64,000 nucleotides of DNA from Marinisporobacter balticus (GTDB lineage: Bacteria; Bacillota; Clostridia; Peptostreptococcales; Thermotaleaceae). A model generated the notes under the pieces. The model searched no databases. It saw only the letters and a program-made list of their open reading frames with translations, and had not been told where the DNA came from. Both the position numbers and the translations under genes were made by a program. The DNA lies in NCBI RefSeq assembly GCF_004345705.1, contig NZ_SLWV01000016.1, positions 1-64,000 of the forward strand, written 5' to 3'. Shown piece after piece: positions 51,793-61,597 of the stretch; the first letter of the stretch is position 1, and each line of letters begins with the position of its first letter.

Positions 51793-52653
51793 TTATTTTC
51801 TAAAGCCTTCTCCTAATACCTCATGTACTGTGGTAACCATCATAAAAGCATGTTCATCTATCGCATGCACAATATTTTTTAATTTTATTACTTGTGATCT
51901 ATCAACAATACACAAAAGTACATCTTTATCATTTCCTGTATACATGCCTTTCCCATTGAGTACTGTAACACCTCTATCAAGAGTAGCCATGATTTCTCCT
52001 CCTATTTTTTTAGGATCATTAGAAATAATAAAAAAAGCCTTTGCATAATTTAGCCCCTCAATGATAAAATCTGCAATTTTCACAATTATATACAGCGTAA
52101 TAATAGAATATAGCGCTGTTTCTAGCTTTCTATTTACAACTCCTGCAGTTACTACTACCATTAAATCGATTGTCATCATTAGTTTTGGAATACTCAAGCT
52201 AGGTATATATTTATTAAGTACTGCACCTACTAGATCAGTACCACCTGTAGTTCCTCCTGATTTAAAGACTAATCCAATACCAACACCCATTAATACGCCA
52301 CCATATAAGGTAGATAATAATAGATCATTTGTACCAATAATATTTTTCCCTAATAGCGTTATAATTAATCTAATAAATAGAGATAAGATAAGTGTTCCAT
52401 AAGCAGTTTTTAATCCAAATTTTTTTCCTAAAGTCATAAGCCCTATGATAAATAACGGAATATTTATTACTAAGTTTGTCAAATCAATAGGCACACCAGT
52501 TAATTTTCGTATAATAATAGCTATTCCTGTAACACCACCTGGTGCAATGGTATTCGGCTCTAAAAAAAATAAGAGTGCAAAAGCCATGATAAAAGTTCCT
52601 ATCGTAATCAATAAATAATCCAAAATAACTGAAGTTTTTAGTTTATTCGTCAT
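51793..52653 (-). CDS. YitT family membrane protein (DUF161 + DUF2179)
   Basis: 286 residues from ATG 52653 (GAGG eight bases upstream; an in-frame GTG three codons earlier overlaps the ribosome site). Five to six membrane helices in the first 190 residues, with PGGVTGIAIIIRKLTGVPI and LVFKSGGTTGGTDLVGAVLNKY, the family signatures. The C-terminal soluble DUF2179 domain includes EIMATLDRGVTVLNGKGMYTG. Members are widespread in Firmicutes, and their transport or signalling role is unsettled. It precedes the transketolase genes on the same strand. Confidence 0.93.
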   Translation of the reverse strand: MTNKLKTSVILDYLLITIGTFIMAFALLFFLEPNTIAPGGVTGIAIIIRKLTGVPIDLTNLVINIPLFIIGLMTLGKKFGLKTAYGTLILSLFIRLIITLLGKNIIGTNDLLLSTLYGGVLMGVGIGLVFKSGGTTGGTDLVGAVLNKYIPSLSIPKLMMTIDLMVVVTAGVVNRKLETALYSIITLYIIVKIADFIIEGLNYAKAFFIISNDPKKIGGEIMATLDRGVTVLNGKGMYTGNDKDVLLCIVDRSQVIKLKNIVHAIDEHAFMMVTTVHEVLGEGFRK

Positions 52654-52772
52654 AATTTTCACCTCACCTATTATATCACAGTAATTTATTTAATCCATTT
52701 TCTTTTTTAAATTTATACATTTAAACTAAGAAAAGATACGGATTCCAGCCATTGAACCCTTATCATCTATGA

Positions 52773-53498
52773 TTATTGCTTACACAATAAAACTTTTATC
52801 ATAAACTTTGGTAAAGCCAACATTCTTTTGTATCTCCAAGGCTCTTTTGCTAGTCTATAAAACCACTCAAGTCCTAATTTTTGATAAATCTCAGGTGCTC
52901 TTTTAGCTGTTCCTGCCCAAATATCCACACTGCCTCCAACACCCATTACAAGCTTTACTTGCAGTTTTTCTTTATATTTTCCCATCCAAAGTTCTTGCTT
53001 TGGAGCCCCTAATGCCAAAAATAAAATATCCGGTTTGCATGCATTAATATTTTCTATAATTTTCATTTCATCTTCTGTTTTAAAATACCCATCGCGAAAA
53101 CCTTTGATTCCTATCATTGAGAATTTCTCTTTAATATTTTTACATGCAGCTTCTGCTACTCCAGGTTTTCCCCCTAAAATATAAATACTCTTTTTATGGT
53201 CATTGCAATGTTTTAAAATCTTATGCATCAAATCAACACCAGTGACTCTTTCCTCAAGACCTTTGCCCCGAATTTTAGAGGCGTATATTAACCCAATGCC
53301 ATCTGGTATCACTAAATCTGCTTCATTGATTGTTTTAAATAATGCTAAATCTTTTTGTGCCTCCATTACAATTTCTGTATTAGGTGTAATAACAATATTG
53401 CATTTTTGTGTACCTAAAAATGCTACACAACGCTTAAGGGCATCTTCTAAATTCCCTTTATCGATTAATACACCCATAATATCTGCTCTATTCCTCAC
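52773..53498 (-). CDS. WecG/TagA/CpsF-family glycosyltransferase
   Basis: 241 residues, GT26. It transfers N-acetylmannosamine(uronic acid)-type sugars to a lipid-linked acceptor in wall teichoic acid or secondary cell wall polymer synthesis. Marks: ITPNTEIVMEAQKD, NEADLVIPDGIGLIYASK, VTGVDLM, FLALGAPKQELWMGKYKE, VKLVMGVGGSVDIWAGTAKRAP and GLEWFYRLAKEPWRYKRM. A GTG start at 53498 overlaps the csaB end (GGAAGG seven bases upstream). Adjacent to csaB, as in bacteria whose polymer is pyruvylated for S-layer attachment. C-terminal residues suggest peripheral membrane association. Confidence 0.93.
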   Translation of the reverse strand: MRNRADIMGVLIDKGNLEDALKRCVAFLGTQKCNIVITPNTEIVMEAQKDLALFKTINEADLVIPDGIGLIYASKIRGKGLEERVTGVDLMHKILKHCNDHKKSIYILGGKPGVAEAACKNIKEKFSMIGIKGFRDGYFKTEDEMKIIENINACKPDILFLALGAPKQELWMGKYKEKLQVKLVMGVGGSVDIWAGTAKRAPEIYQKLGLEWFYRLAKEPWRYKRMLALPKFMIKVLLCKQ

Positions 53499-54606
53499 GT
53501 TGATGCCTTCCTTTCTTTAGAAGCTCAATCACCAATTTTTCATTGATTCTTGCTTTTTCTTGAAGCTTTTTTACTCTTTGGGTTAGTATATTTTTATACG
53601 CTTCGTGCTTTTTTTGTATCAATTCTATTTCTAAAATTAAATCTACATAATTTAACCCTTCTGTACTACATAGTGTTTTTAATTGTAGCGATTTCATAAA
53701 ACTATCAATTTTAGGATCATATGAAATAGCGATAATAGGCACATTCATGATCGCTGCAAATATTAAAGAATGTAATCTTACACCCACAAGCAAATCTAGA
53801 TTTCCTACAATCCCTAGCATTTCCTCTATATCATATTTATTTTTAATAAAAAATGCTTTTTGCTCCATCTTATGCGCTATTTCTTCCAAAATTTTTATAT
53901 CTTCTCCAAAATGGAAGGGGATAAATACCACATCCACATTTGAATGTTCAATCAGTTTATCTGCTGTCTTGCAAATATTTGATAAAAATTCATCATTATC
54001 ACGCCATCCTCTAATCGCAAATCCTATTAATGGCTTTTCACTTTGATGATCCATTCCTTCTTTTGTTAAAATCTCTCTTCCTGTTTTCTTATTTCCTTGC
54101 TTCAAACTAATTACAGGATCAGCTGTTACATAAATATCTGGTGTATAAACCCCAATCTTTTTTAATAATTCTTTGGATTTTTCATCTCTTACACTAATAC
54201 AATCCACTTTATTAAGAACCCATTGCACCATATATTTATTGAACCATTTGTTAATAGGTCCTATCCCTTGACTATAGATTAATACTTTTTTTCTTAAAAT
54301 GATAGCCATAAATATAATCACTAGATAATACGTGATACTTCTACCACTTGTAACATCTTGTAATAAGCTTCCACCTCCACTAATAAATACTTCACAATTT
54401 TTGATCGCTTTATATATTTGAAAAATGTTTTTTCTATCAATTGCATTTATTTTATGTTTTTGTGAAGTACTTTCAGGATTTACAGATAATACGGTTATTT
54501 CAATATCTTTTATAGAATCTTTTAAATTGTTTACAATAGCAGTTAATATAGATTCATCCCCCACATTATTGAAGCCATAATACCCTGAAATTACGATCTT
54601 ACCCAT
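53488..54606 (-). CDS. csaB: Polysaccharide pyruvyl transferase CsaB
   Basis: 372 residues (MGKIVISGYYGFNNVGDESILTAI; the ATG at 54606 has GGAG nine bases upstream). The family adds a ketal pyruvate to the secondary cell wall polymer; SLH-domain S-layer proteins dock on it. Marks include EVFISGGGSLLQDVTSGRS, VDCISVRDEKSKELLKKIG, YVTADPVISL and LLVGVRLHSLIFAAIMNVPI. It overlaps the downstream glycosyltransferase gene by 11 bases and the upstream DUF5693-like gene by about eight. The window contains no SLH protein, but the presence of csaB predicts such proteins elsewhere in the genome. Confidence 0.93.
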   Translation of the reverse strand: MGKIVISGYYGFNNVGDESILTAIVNNLKDSIKDIEITVLSVNPESTSQKHKINAIDRKNIFQIYKAIKNCEVFISGGGSLLQDVTSGRSITYYLVIIFMAIILRKKVLIYSQGIGPINKWFNKYMVQWVLNKVDCISVRDEKSKELLKKIGVYTPDIYVTADPVISLKQGNKKTGREILTKEGMDHQSEKPLIGFAIRGWRDNDEFLSNICKTADKLIEHSNVDVVFIPFHFGEDIKILEEIAHKMEQKAFFIKNKYDIEEMLGIVGNLDLLVGVRLHSLIFAAIMNVPIIAISYDPKIDSFMKSLQLKTLCSTEGLNYVDLILEIELIQKKHEAYKNILTQRVKKLQEKARINEKLVIELLKKGRHQREE

Positions 54607-56758
54607 CAAGTTTTTCTCCTCTCAAACGCCTAAACATCTTCATAATACCATATATTACCAAAACATAAATTATTCCAAGTAATATACCAAATATTAAGGA
54701 GTATCCAGTTCTTAGAAGAGATAAGACCATCGGAGTTCTTAGATGGCAAAAAGTATTTACAATAGAAGTTTGTCCAATTACTGTAGCTAATCCAAATATG
54801 AAAACAAGATGCTTATATCCATATTTTGCTACAGCAACACCCATTATTAGTGCCGGAAAAGCAAATAAAAATTCTTTATTTCTTGGTCTAGCAAATAATT
54901 TTTCCTCTAATGTGTTTCTAAAAATCATTTCTAAATCTGATGGTGTTATATTTGTTTCATGCCCCGTTCTAGCCATGTATATATATCCAATAACACCTAG
55001 CACAACCCCTACAATTACATATACAATCTTTACATTATCAAACAATATTCCTTTTATATCTTCCCATTTTATTGCCGTAGATTCACCTGGAGCTTTATGA
55101 TTCTTATAACCAAAGTATCCAAGATATAGTATCATAAAAATGGAAATTGGAACTAATTGACTAAACTTGACCCCTCTAAAAATACTCATTTCCAGTAAAT
55201 ATTCAATATCTGACAGAATTGTTCCTACCATCAATGCTCCTATAGCTGAAATTCCAGAACATATGATTAAATCTTTGATTCCTAATCCAATAATTTTAAA
55301 AATATGTTCTTTCTTTATTTGTTGATTATAGTAATCTCTACATCGTTTGCAAAAATACGCCATAGAAAGAGAAGGAAATATAATGGCTGCACTTAAAGCC
55401 AATAGCATCGTTGCTAAAGAAGGTTTTACAACCACGATGCCCGTTACACCTAATAATCCTAGTCCCAATAATATATGCTTATATTTTTCTTTTAACTGAA
55501 GCATCGCATTAAGTAATAAAATCCCCGCTGCTACAATTCCCCATCCGATCAAAATTTTATAACGATTTCTTACTTTATTTGATTCCATTACACTAGCCTG
55601 TCCTAGCGTCATCTCATGTTCACGAATCCTCGTTTTGAATCCATCAAACATTTTTACATATTCTGATCTATCTGTTACATAAATATTTTCTTCATATTTG
55701 AAAGGTTTAAAATAAATCACCCGTATATTTCTTTCTGTTACTGCTCTAAACAAAGTATTTTCTATTTCCTCTGCACCTTTATAATTATAATACTGAAACC
55801 TTTTTTGAATATAATCTGCCATACTAAAAACTCTTACCGCATTATATCCTAAATTTCTTGTCAACTCATATAATCCATCTTGCTCAATATGTTCTCTTTG
55901 AACCCCCGATTCAATCATTCCAACCTTTATGTCATTTTTTTTCATATAATCTTCTAAAATATTTAATCCATCAGGATACCCTAAAACTTCTGACCCACCA
56001 AATATAAAATAAGCAGGTTTTATATTGAATTTTTTATAATCATCAATGGTTGCTTTTACAAGCTTATTGCCACTAAATCTTTTATAATTATTCGGTCTTG
56101 GAACTACATTAAGCCCACTGTTCTTTATTAAATTCACCTTTTTTTGATCTAATCCTAACCCGACCCTTATCAATTTGGAAGAATAAAGACTTGAAACTTC
56201 TTTAAAGCCTTTCTCTTTTGCATCAAATATCTTCTCCATTTGTGTATATAATCCATCTTCTACCGTTCCATCTAGTAAAAACATATATTTATCTTTTGAA
56301 TTGATTATTTTAAATTTATTTTCATCATATCGACTCTCTAGTCCTTCTTTTATAAAATTGTAAAGTTCTTTTGAATTTGTAGTAGCTAAAAGATCATACG
56401 CATCAATTTCATTTGTATTTAGGTAATCTACCAATGGTTTAGGATATTTTTTCTCCCACTCCATATCTTTTATGATGTTTCCAATCATTTCTACCTTCAA
56501 AGGCTTATTTTCATCCATCATAGACTCAAAGTTTTCTTCATTTAATGCTACAGCACGAACCCCTTGTCCTTTTAATTTATGAAACCACCACCCTAAGTCA
56601 TGCTCTGATTGTTTTGCCATTTTTTCAAATTCATTATAATCTAAAACCACATCTACTGTCTTATTATTTGATTCTACAGTCATTCTTTTATAAGCTACCA
56701 TAGAAGAAATCAATACTGCAAAAGCTACAATCAATAATAAAATATAATTTTTTTTCAT
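54599..56758 (-). CDS. Multi-pass membrane protein of the DUF5693 type
   Basis: 719 residues. An N-terminal membrane anchor (YILLLIVAFAVLISSMVAY) is followed by an external domain of about 370 residues, with LGWWFHKLKGQGVRAVALNEEN and LDQKKVNLIKNSGLNVVPRP, resembling a TIM-barrel-type fold. Then about eight membrane helices occupy residues 405-710. I recognise it as the protein that regularly accompanies csaB in Clostridia, annotated DUF5693. Function unknown; an export or polymer-modifying role is suggested by neighbours (csaB, wecG, murJ). AAAGGATG lies before the ATG. Confidence 0.8.
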   Translation of the reverse strand: MKKNYILLLIVAFAVLISSMVAYKRMTVESNNKTVDVVLDYNEFEKMAKQSEHDLGWWFHKLKGQGVRAVALNEENFESMMDENKPLKVEMIGNIIKDMEWEKKYPKPLVDYLNTNEIDAYDLLATTNSKELYNFIKEGLESRYDENKFKIINSKDKYMFLLDGTVEDGLYTQMEKIFDAKEKGFKEVSSLYSSKLIRVGLGLDQKKVNLIKNSGLNVVPRPNNYKRFSGNKLVKATIDDYKKFNIKPAYFIFGGSEVLGYPDGLNILEDYMKKNDIKVGMIESGVQREHIEQDGLYELTRNLGYNAVRVFSMADYIQKRFQYYNYKGAEEIENTLFRAVTERNIRVIYFKPFKYEENIYVTDRSEYVKMFDGFKTRIREHEMTLGQASVMESNKVRNRYKILIGWGIVAAGILLLNAMLQLKEKYKHILLGLGLLGVTGIVVVKPSLATMLLALSAAIIFPSLSMAYFCKRCRDYYNQQIKKEHIFKIIGLGIKDLIICSGISAIGALMVGTILSDIEYLLEMSIFRGVKFSQLVPISIFMILYLGYFGYKNHKAPGESTAIKWEDIKGILFDNVKIVYVIVGVVLGVIGYIYMARTGHETNITPSDLEMIFRNTLEEKLFARPRNKEFLFAFPALIMGVAVAKYGYKHLVFIFGLATVIGQTSIVNTFCHLRTPMVLSLLRTGYSLIFGILLGIIYVLVIYGIMKMFRRLRGEKLDG

Positions 56759-56790
56759 TCTCTCACATCCTTTGTTATTATATAGATCCT

Positions 56791-58362
56791 TTATTTATTT
56801 CCTTTTAATTTTATTGTTATTGGTTTTATAAAATAGTTATATATCGTAAAAGCTTCTTCTATTTTTAGCTTCATGGTTACAAAAGCATATACAACACCAC
56901 CTAAAACACTTGGAATCATTACTGTAATGATCTTTCCTATTAAATTTTTATCATAAAAATATATATTTAATAGGCTAACGCTTGGAATAACCACTACACC
57001 CATCATACAACAACTGATGCAAACTTTTGAAAATGTATACAATAGCTTTTTCATATCAAGATAACCCATTTTTCGCTTAAATGCTATAAGTAATAAAGCA
57101 GCCCCTATAGTAGAGGCGGTTGCTGTTCCTATGGCTAATCCCGCAACATCAAACTTTCCGACCAATAGCCAATTCAATAGCATATTTAAGCCAATAATGA
57201 TTATACCATATAAGACAGGTGTTTTTTTATCATTTCGTGCATACAAGGCTTTATTAATTACATCTAAAACACCAAAGCTCATCATCCCTAAAGCATAACA
57301 AGCAAATATCAACCCTGTAATATTGGTAGCGTGGTGACTAAATTGTCCTCTTTCAAACACCAAACCAATAATTGGATTTCTTAGCATAACAATTCCTGCT
57401 GTCATTGGTAATAAGATAAAGATCATTAATTTTATAATAGAAGTAATAAACGCTGCATATTGTTTTGGTTTTAAGTTTACTGCTTTTTCTGCAAACTTTG
57501 GAAACATCACTGTATTAATGCCTAAAACAGTCGTAGTAGTAATTGCTTGATATAAAATATTTGCATAATGCAAAAATGATATTTTTCCATTTCCTAGAAA
57601 AGATGCTTGTTTTTCATCTAATAAAATATTCATTTGACTAATAGATGTAACAATCATAATAGATACAATCATTGAAAAAAATTCTTTTATATATTCATCA
57701 TGAAAATTTATATATAATCTATATCTATATCCTTCTTTATAGAGAGAAGGTCCCATGGTTAGAAATTGCAATACCCATCCAATTAATGTAACAACCGCCA
57801 ATCCCTTTACCCCATATTTTTGTGAAAAAAAACATAAAAAAGCAATCATAATGATATTAGCAGGAAGACTAATAATCGATGTTATTTTAAATCTTTCCAT
57901 TGATTGTAGCAAAGATACAAATACATAAGTAATACAGATACATATAATAATCGGAAACATAATTCGTGTTAAACTTACAGTCAATTGAAACTTATAGTCA
58001 TCAAATCCACTAGCAAGAGCCCCAATAATTTGTTTGGAGAATACTTCGCCTAACACTGTGAAAATCACTGCCATACAAATTAAAATATTTAACAAGTTAT
58101 TTACAAAAGAAAAAGCTTCTTTTTGGGTTTGCTTGTTCAATATCCTTACAATAATAGGAATCGTTGCAACAATAATAGCAGTTCCAAAACTTACAAATAC
58201 AATAGAAGTACTATTTAGCGCCATAATATATGCATCCGATTCCATATTTGCCCCTAATTTACTTCCTAATAAAGCATCTCTAAAAAATCCTAAAAATTTA
58301 GCAAAGAAAGTTAAACTCATCACTGCAAAAATGGTCTTCACTGTTTTTTTATAATTATTCAT
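56791..58362 (-). CDS. murJ: MurJ/MviN-family lipid II (or polysaccharide) flippase
   Basis: 523 residues with about fourteen membrane helices. Start ATG at 58362 (MNNYKKTVKTIFAVMSLTF), GGAGG six bases upstream. Family marks: FAKFLGFFRDALLGSKLGA, IVFVSFGTAIIVATIPII, LGINTVMFPKFAEKAVN and GLVFERGQFSHHATNITG. It may flip lipid II, but its position in a polysaccharide gene cluster also allows a role with the pyruvylated polymer. It begins 8 bases after the terminator of the preceding gene and lies 32 bases before the DUF5693-type gene. Confidence 0.93.
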   Translation of the reverse strand: MNNYKKTVKTIFAVMSLTFFAKFLGFFRDALLGSKLGANMESDAYIMALNSTSIVFVSFGTAIIVATIPIIVRILNKQTQKEAFSFVNNLLNILICMAVIFTVLGEVFSKQIIGALASGFDDYKFQLTVSLTRIMFPIIICICITYVFVSLLQSMERFKITSIISLPANIIMIAFLCFFSQKYGVKGLAVVTLIGWVLQFLTMGPSLYKEGYRYRLYINFHDEYIKEFFSMIVSIMIVTSISQMNILLDEKQASFLGNGKISFLHYANILYQAITTTTVLGINTVMFPKFAEKAVNLKPKQYAAFITSIIKLMIFILLPMTAGIVMLRNPIIGLVFERGQFSHHATNITGLIFACYALGMMSFGVLDVINKALYARNDKKTPVLYGIIIIGLNMLLNWLLVGKFDVAGLAIGTATASTIGAALLLIAFKRKMGYLDMKKLLYTFSKVCISCCMMGVVVIPSVSLLNIYFYDKNLIGKIITVMIPSVLGGVVYAFVTMKLKIEEAFTIYNYFIKPITIKLKGNK

Positions 58363-58378
58363 GCTTACCTCCATGACT

Positions 58379-58404
58379 GAAAAAAAGCGCACACGCGCTT
58401 TTAT
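58379..58404 (-). terminator. Terminator between the small secreted-protein gene and murJ
   Basis: On the minus strand AAAAGCGC, loop GTGT, GCGCTTTTTTT. Short G+C-rich stem and T-run; the stop codon of the upstream gene lies at its base. Confidence 0.8.
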
Positions 58405-58898
58405 TGAATCCCATAACTTCCTTTAATCAATATGAATGTCTTATCTACAAAAACTTCTATTCCTCTTCCATCATCTCGTGGTAATAAAAGTAAATGATTT
58501 AGGGGAATTATTTCACCATTTTTTAAGTCTTTTCCTGAAATTAAATCAGCGACTCCTCCTGATGCACTCGCAATAGCCAACGCACCTCCAGAACGAATAA
58601 TGATTTCTGTACTTGCTCCACCAATAACCCTTTGTCCTTTTTGAACTTCTACGATTTCAAATACTGGTGTTTGTAAATTAGTTTGCTTCTCATTATTTGT
58701 TTTTACTGACAGCTCTTCAATCTTTTGATCTATGTAAAATTTAAGCTGCTGATTTCTTAATTCTACGTAACTCTTTGTAATAATAGGATCTTCCTGTGAT
58801 CCTGGATCAGTACCCATAGCCATTACAATATAAGAAAATGATAAAATAACCATACAAGTACTCAGTATTATAAAAAAAGCCTTTCGCCTCTTTTGCAT
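58401..58898 (-). CDS. Secreted or membrane-anchored protein of unknown function
   Basis: 165 residues. A positively charged start (QKRRKAFF) and hydrophobic helix (IILSTCMVILSFSYIVMA) give a signal peptide or anchor. The rest is soluble: KSYVELRNQQLKFYIDQKIE (possible coiled helix), then EVQKGQRVIGGASTEIIIRSG and a hydrophobic Gly/Ala stretch (GALAIASASGGVADLISG), ending GIEVFVDKTFILIKGSYGI. I recognise no family with known function, though the same arrangement of a Gly/Ser-rich beta segment is met in short clostridial proteins next to murJ. It has its own terminator. Confidence 0.75.
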   Translation of the reverse strand: MQKRRKAFFIILSTCMVILSFSYIVMAMGTDPGSQEDPIITKSYVELRNQQLKFYIDQKIEELSVKTNNEKQTNLQTPVFEIVEVQKGQRVIGGASTEIIIRSGGALAIASASGGVADLISGKDLKNGEIIPLNHLLLLPRDDGRGIEVFVDKTFILIKGSYGIQ

Positions 58899-59083
58899 AC
58901 TTTCATTCCCCCTATATCTACATATTTTTTTGTATTTTACAATGTAATTTGTACTACTTCATTTTATCACAAAATAGTTTTGTGTTGTAAATATATTATC
59001 AAATTTTTACAGATCTACACATTCCAAAAATTAACAATATATCAACATTTCTTTTATATTTCGTATTGTTAATAACATAAATA
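58899..59083. other. Intergenic region
   Basis: 185 bases between two minus-strand genes. It is A+T-rich with no ORF, hairpin or terminator that I could identify. It probably contains the promoter of the small secreted-protein gene. Confidence 0.5.
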
Positions 59084-60493
59084 TTAAAACTGGAAATAAA
59101 TGAAACTACTTTCTTCTGTTTTTGTAAGTAAAATCAAAATAATCAAAATAGCCATATACGCTGCTGCGCGTATACCTGTAGGAACATGCTTTTCCCAAAA
59201 TAGCTTTAGTGTAATCTCATTATTTCTAATAAAATATTCTAGTATATGTATTCCATAAAGCAAAGCAATAAATCCAAAATATACAAAATAAACATGACTA
59301 AAAGAAATATCACAAAGGGTAATCATCTTCTTTATCATAAAAACAGCCTCATGAATACTTTTTGCTCTAAAAAACACCCATCCGATAGTTGTTAGATTAA
59401 AAAATATAAAAATTGATAATATCTTGTAAAAACTATTTTTACGTTCTAGTTTTATCCATTTTCTATAAATCTTATGAAAAGCGCTTAATAACCCATGATA
59501 AATTCCCCACATAATAAAAGTCCAAGCTGCCCCATGCCATAAACCAGATATAGCCATTGCTATGATTAAAAACATATATTGTAGTAGCGTTCCTTTTTTT
59601 GCGCCTCCTAATGGAATATAAATATAATCTTTGATCCAAGATGACAAAGTGATATGCCATCTTTTCCAAAACTCAGAAGGGCTTGCACTAATATATGGCG
59701 ATTTGAAATTAATATTTAAATATAATCCGAATAAATATCCAACCCCCACAGCAATTTCACTATAAGCAGAAAAATCAAAGTAAATCTGAAATGCAAACAA
59801 ATAAGATGCAAACCAAGCATCTAAAGAATTCAAATTCCCTACTTGATTAAAATAAAAATCTGCCTTTGATGCTAAAAAATCTGCAAATATTATTTTCTTG
59901 GTGAGTCCCATAATTATGTAATAAAAACCATACTTAAAATTTCTAAGCGTAAGTTTATTGTCTTGTAGATTTTCTATCTGCGGAAGAAACTCTTTCCCAC
60001 GCATTATAGGCCCTGCAATTAATTGACCAAAGAAAGAAATGAATACCCAAAAGTTAATAAAAGAATCACAAGGCTTTATTTCTTTTCTTTTTACATCCAC
60101 CAAATAGGCAATAAGCTGAAATGTATAAAAAGAAATACCTACAGGTAATAGAATCTTTGACAATAAACTGTCCTGCCATGGAAAATGTATTCTCATAAAT
60201 TTTTCTAAATTATTCAAAACAAATCCAGTATACTTAAAAAATAGTAAATTAGAAATAACTACCAATATACCTATAAGATAGAATATTTTCCAATAGCAAG
60301 TTTCTAATTTTAAAGAACATAGGTATGTAATCAATGATACAATCAGAAATAATAATAGATATCTTGTTCCTGATGCACCATAAAAAATTATATTTGCCAA
60401 AGCTAATATATATATTCTTTTCTTAGGGAAAATATAAAAAGAAAAAAATGTTACAAACAGCAAAACAAAAAATTCAAAAGTATGAAATAACAT
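59084..60493 (-). CDS. MBOAT-family O-acyltransferase (AlgI/DltB-like)
   Basis: 469 residues with about ten to twelve membrane helices, starting LFHTFEFFVLLFVTFFSFYIF as in AlgI-type proteins. It carries the MBOAT core: FWKRWHITLSSWIKDYIYIPLGG, and the catalytic His in ISGLWHGAAWTFIMWGIYHG. AlgI-like proteins pass acetyl groups across the membrane to a partner that O-acetylates an extracellular polysaccharide. The partner is probably the SGNH protein 18 bases upstream in the operon. GGAGG precedes the ATG. DltB is less likely because the dlt genes (dltA, dltC) are absent. Confidence 0.95.
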   Translation of the reverse strand: MLFHTFEFFVLLFVTFFSFYIFPKKRIYILALANIIFYGASGTRYLLLFLIVSLITYLCSLKLETCYWKIFYLIGILVVISNLLFFKYTGFVLNNLEKFMRIHFPWQDSLLSKILLPVGISFYTFQLIAYLVDVKRKEIKPCDSFINFWVFISFFGQLIAGPIMRGKEFLPQIENLQDNKLTLRNFKYGFYYIIMGLTKKIIFADFLASKADFYFNQVGNLNSLDAWFASYLFAFQIYFDFSAYSEIAVGVGYLFGLYLNINFKSPYISASPSEFWKRWHITLSSWIKDYIYIPLGGAKKGTLLQYMFLIIAMAISGLWHGAAWTFIMWGIYHGLLSAFHKIYRKWIKLERKNSFYKILSIFIFFNLTTIGWVFFRAKSIHEAVFMIKKMITLCDISFSHVYFVYFGFIALLYGIHILEYFIRNNEITLKLFWEKHVPTGIRAAAYMAILIILILLTKTEESSFIYFQF

Positions 60494-60511
60494 CTCTTAT
60501 ATCCTCCATTA

Positions 60512-61597
60512 TCAATCAATATCCCATTTGATAAGCACATCCCATAATTTTTCAGATAAAATCTGATATCCTTTTGGCGTTAAGTGTACATGGTCTGAAA
60601 AAAGATTGTAGTCGACCTTTTTATTGAAATTTATATATTCTACTGGCTTATCTTTAAAATATAGATCTATTCTATTCATATTTTCTTGAAATCCAGGTTT
60701 TGATACATTTTTCTCTAATAGCTCGTCATTCATTGCTGCAAGAAAAACTAACGTATCTTTATCCTTTTGCAACGCTATTATTTTATCTAAAAAATAGATT
60801 TGAAGATTGGTTTCATCCATAATAAAAGATTCATCAGAAAAATCTCTCTGATACATAGGTTGCTTTAGCAAATCCTTTAAAAAAGATTTTTGAAACCAAG
60901 GCTTAATATCCTCTCTGCATAGAAGCTTCCCTCTTACTTTATTGAATCTTTCAATAGCATATGCTTGTATATAATCTTTATATTTAAAAATAGCTACATT
61001 TTCATACATATACTCCTTTGCTTTTCCAAACTTTTTCTTTATAAAATTTTCTTCTACTTTTTTATTTCCTAACAATTGTTTTTCTACATGATTATAAGTT
61101 TTTTCGTCTATCTCTTTCAACTGATCTTTCAACCAAAAAACAGATGGTGGATCCGGATTACGCCTTACAAATCCAGCGTATACAATATTTATGATTACAT
61201 GGTCTGAAGATATTCCGTATTCTTTCATTTTTAGTAATACAGTATATATATCTCCTGTTTGCATTGCAGGCATAGAAAGATTAAATACCCTAAAATGCTT
61301 ACTCTGCTTTTGTGCTTTTCCATTTAAAAAATATGCAAATGATGATTCAGCAGGACCTGGATTACTATACCCAACTGAATCACCTAATATTACTACATAA
61401 TCTTTTAGCTTTTCTTCATCAATAATTTTCTTTACTTGTTCAAAAACAGCTTCTATATTTGTGGGACGATCTTTCACAGCATCGTAACTTAATCGTTCAT
61501 TATAAACTGCTTTAGTAGGGATCATGTATGCTAAACCAAGTTGAAGGAAAAGTGCATATATCACAAAATAGATCATTACTTTTTTAAATTGTGCCAT
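60512..61597 (-). CDS. SGNH-fold protein, probable polysaccharide O-acetyltransferase partner (AlgX/AlgJ/DltD-like)
   Basis: 361 residues. An N-terminal membrane helix (VMIYFVIYALFLQLGLAYMI) anchors an external SGNH domain: nucleophile Ser in YVVILGDSVGYSNPGP (GDSxG), and the Asp/His pair in NLFSDHVHLTPKGYQILS near the C-terminus. These three elements are kept, so it is likely active. It lies directly upstream of the MBOAT gene, and overlaps the GH26-like gene by 14 bases. By analogy with alginate and similar systems, the SGNH protein takes acetyl from the MBOAT protein and places it on the polymer. The polymer is not known here. Confidence 0.85.
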   Translation of the reverse strand: MAQFKKVMIYFVIYALFLQLGLAYMIPTKAVYNERLSYDAVKDRPTNIEAVFEQVKKIIDEEKLKDYVVILGDSVGYSNPGPAESSFAYFLNGKAQKQSKHFRVFNLSMPAMQTGDIYTVLLKMKEYGISSDHVIINIVYAGFVRRNPDPPSVFWLKDQLKEIDEKTYNHVEKQLLGNKKVEENFIKKKFGKAKEYMYENVAIFKYKDYIQAYAIERFNKVRGKLLCREDIKPWFQKSFLKDLLKQPMYQRDFSDESFIMDETNLQIYFLDKIIALQKDKDTLVFLAAMNDELLEKNVSKPGFQENMNRIDLYFKDKPVEYINFNKKVDYNLFSDHVHLTPKGYQILSEKLWDVLIKWDID

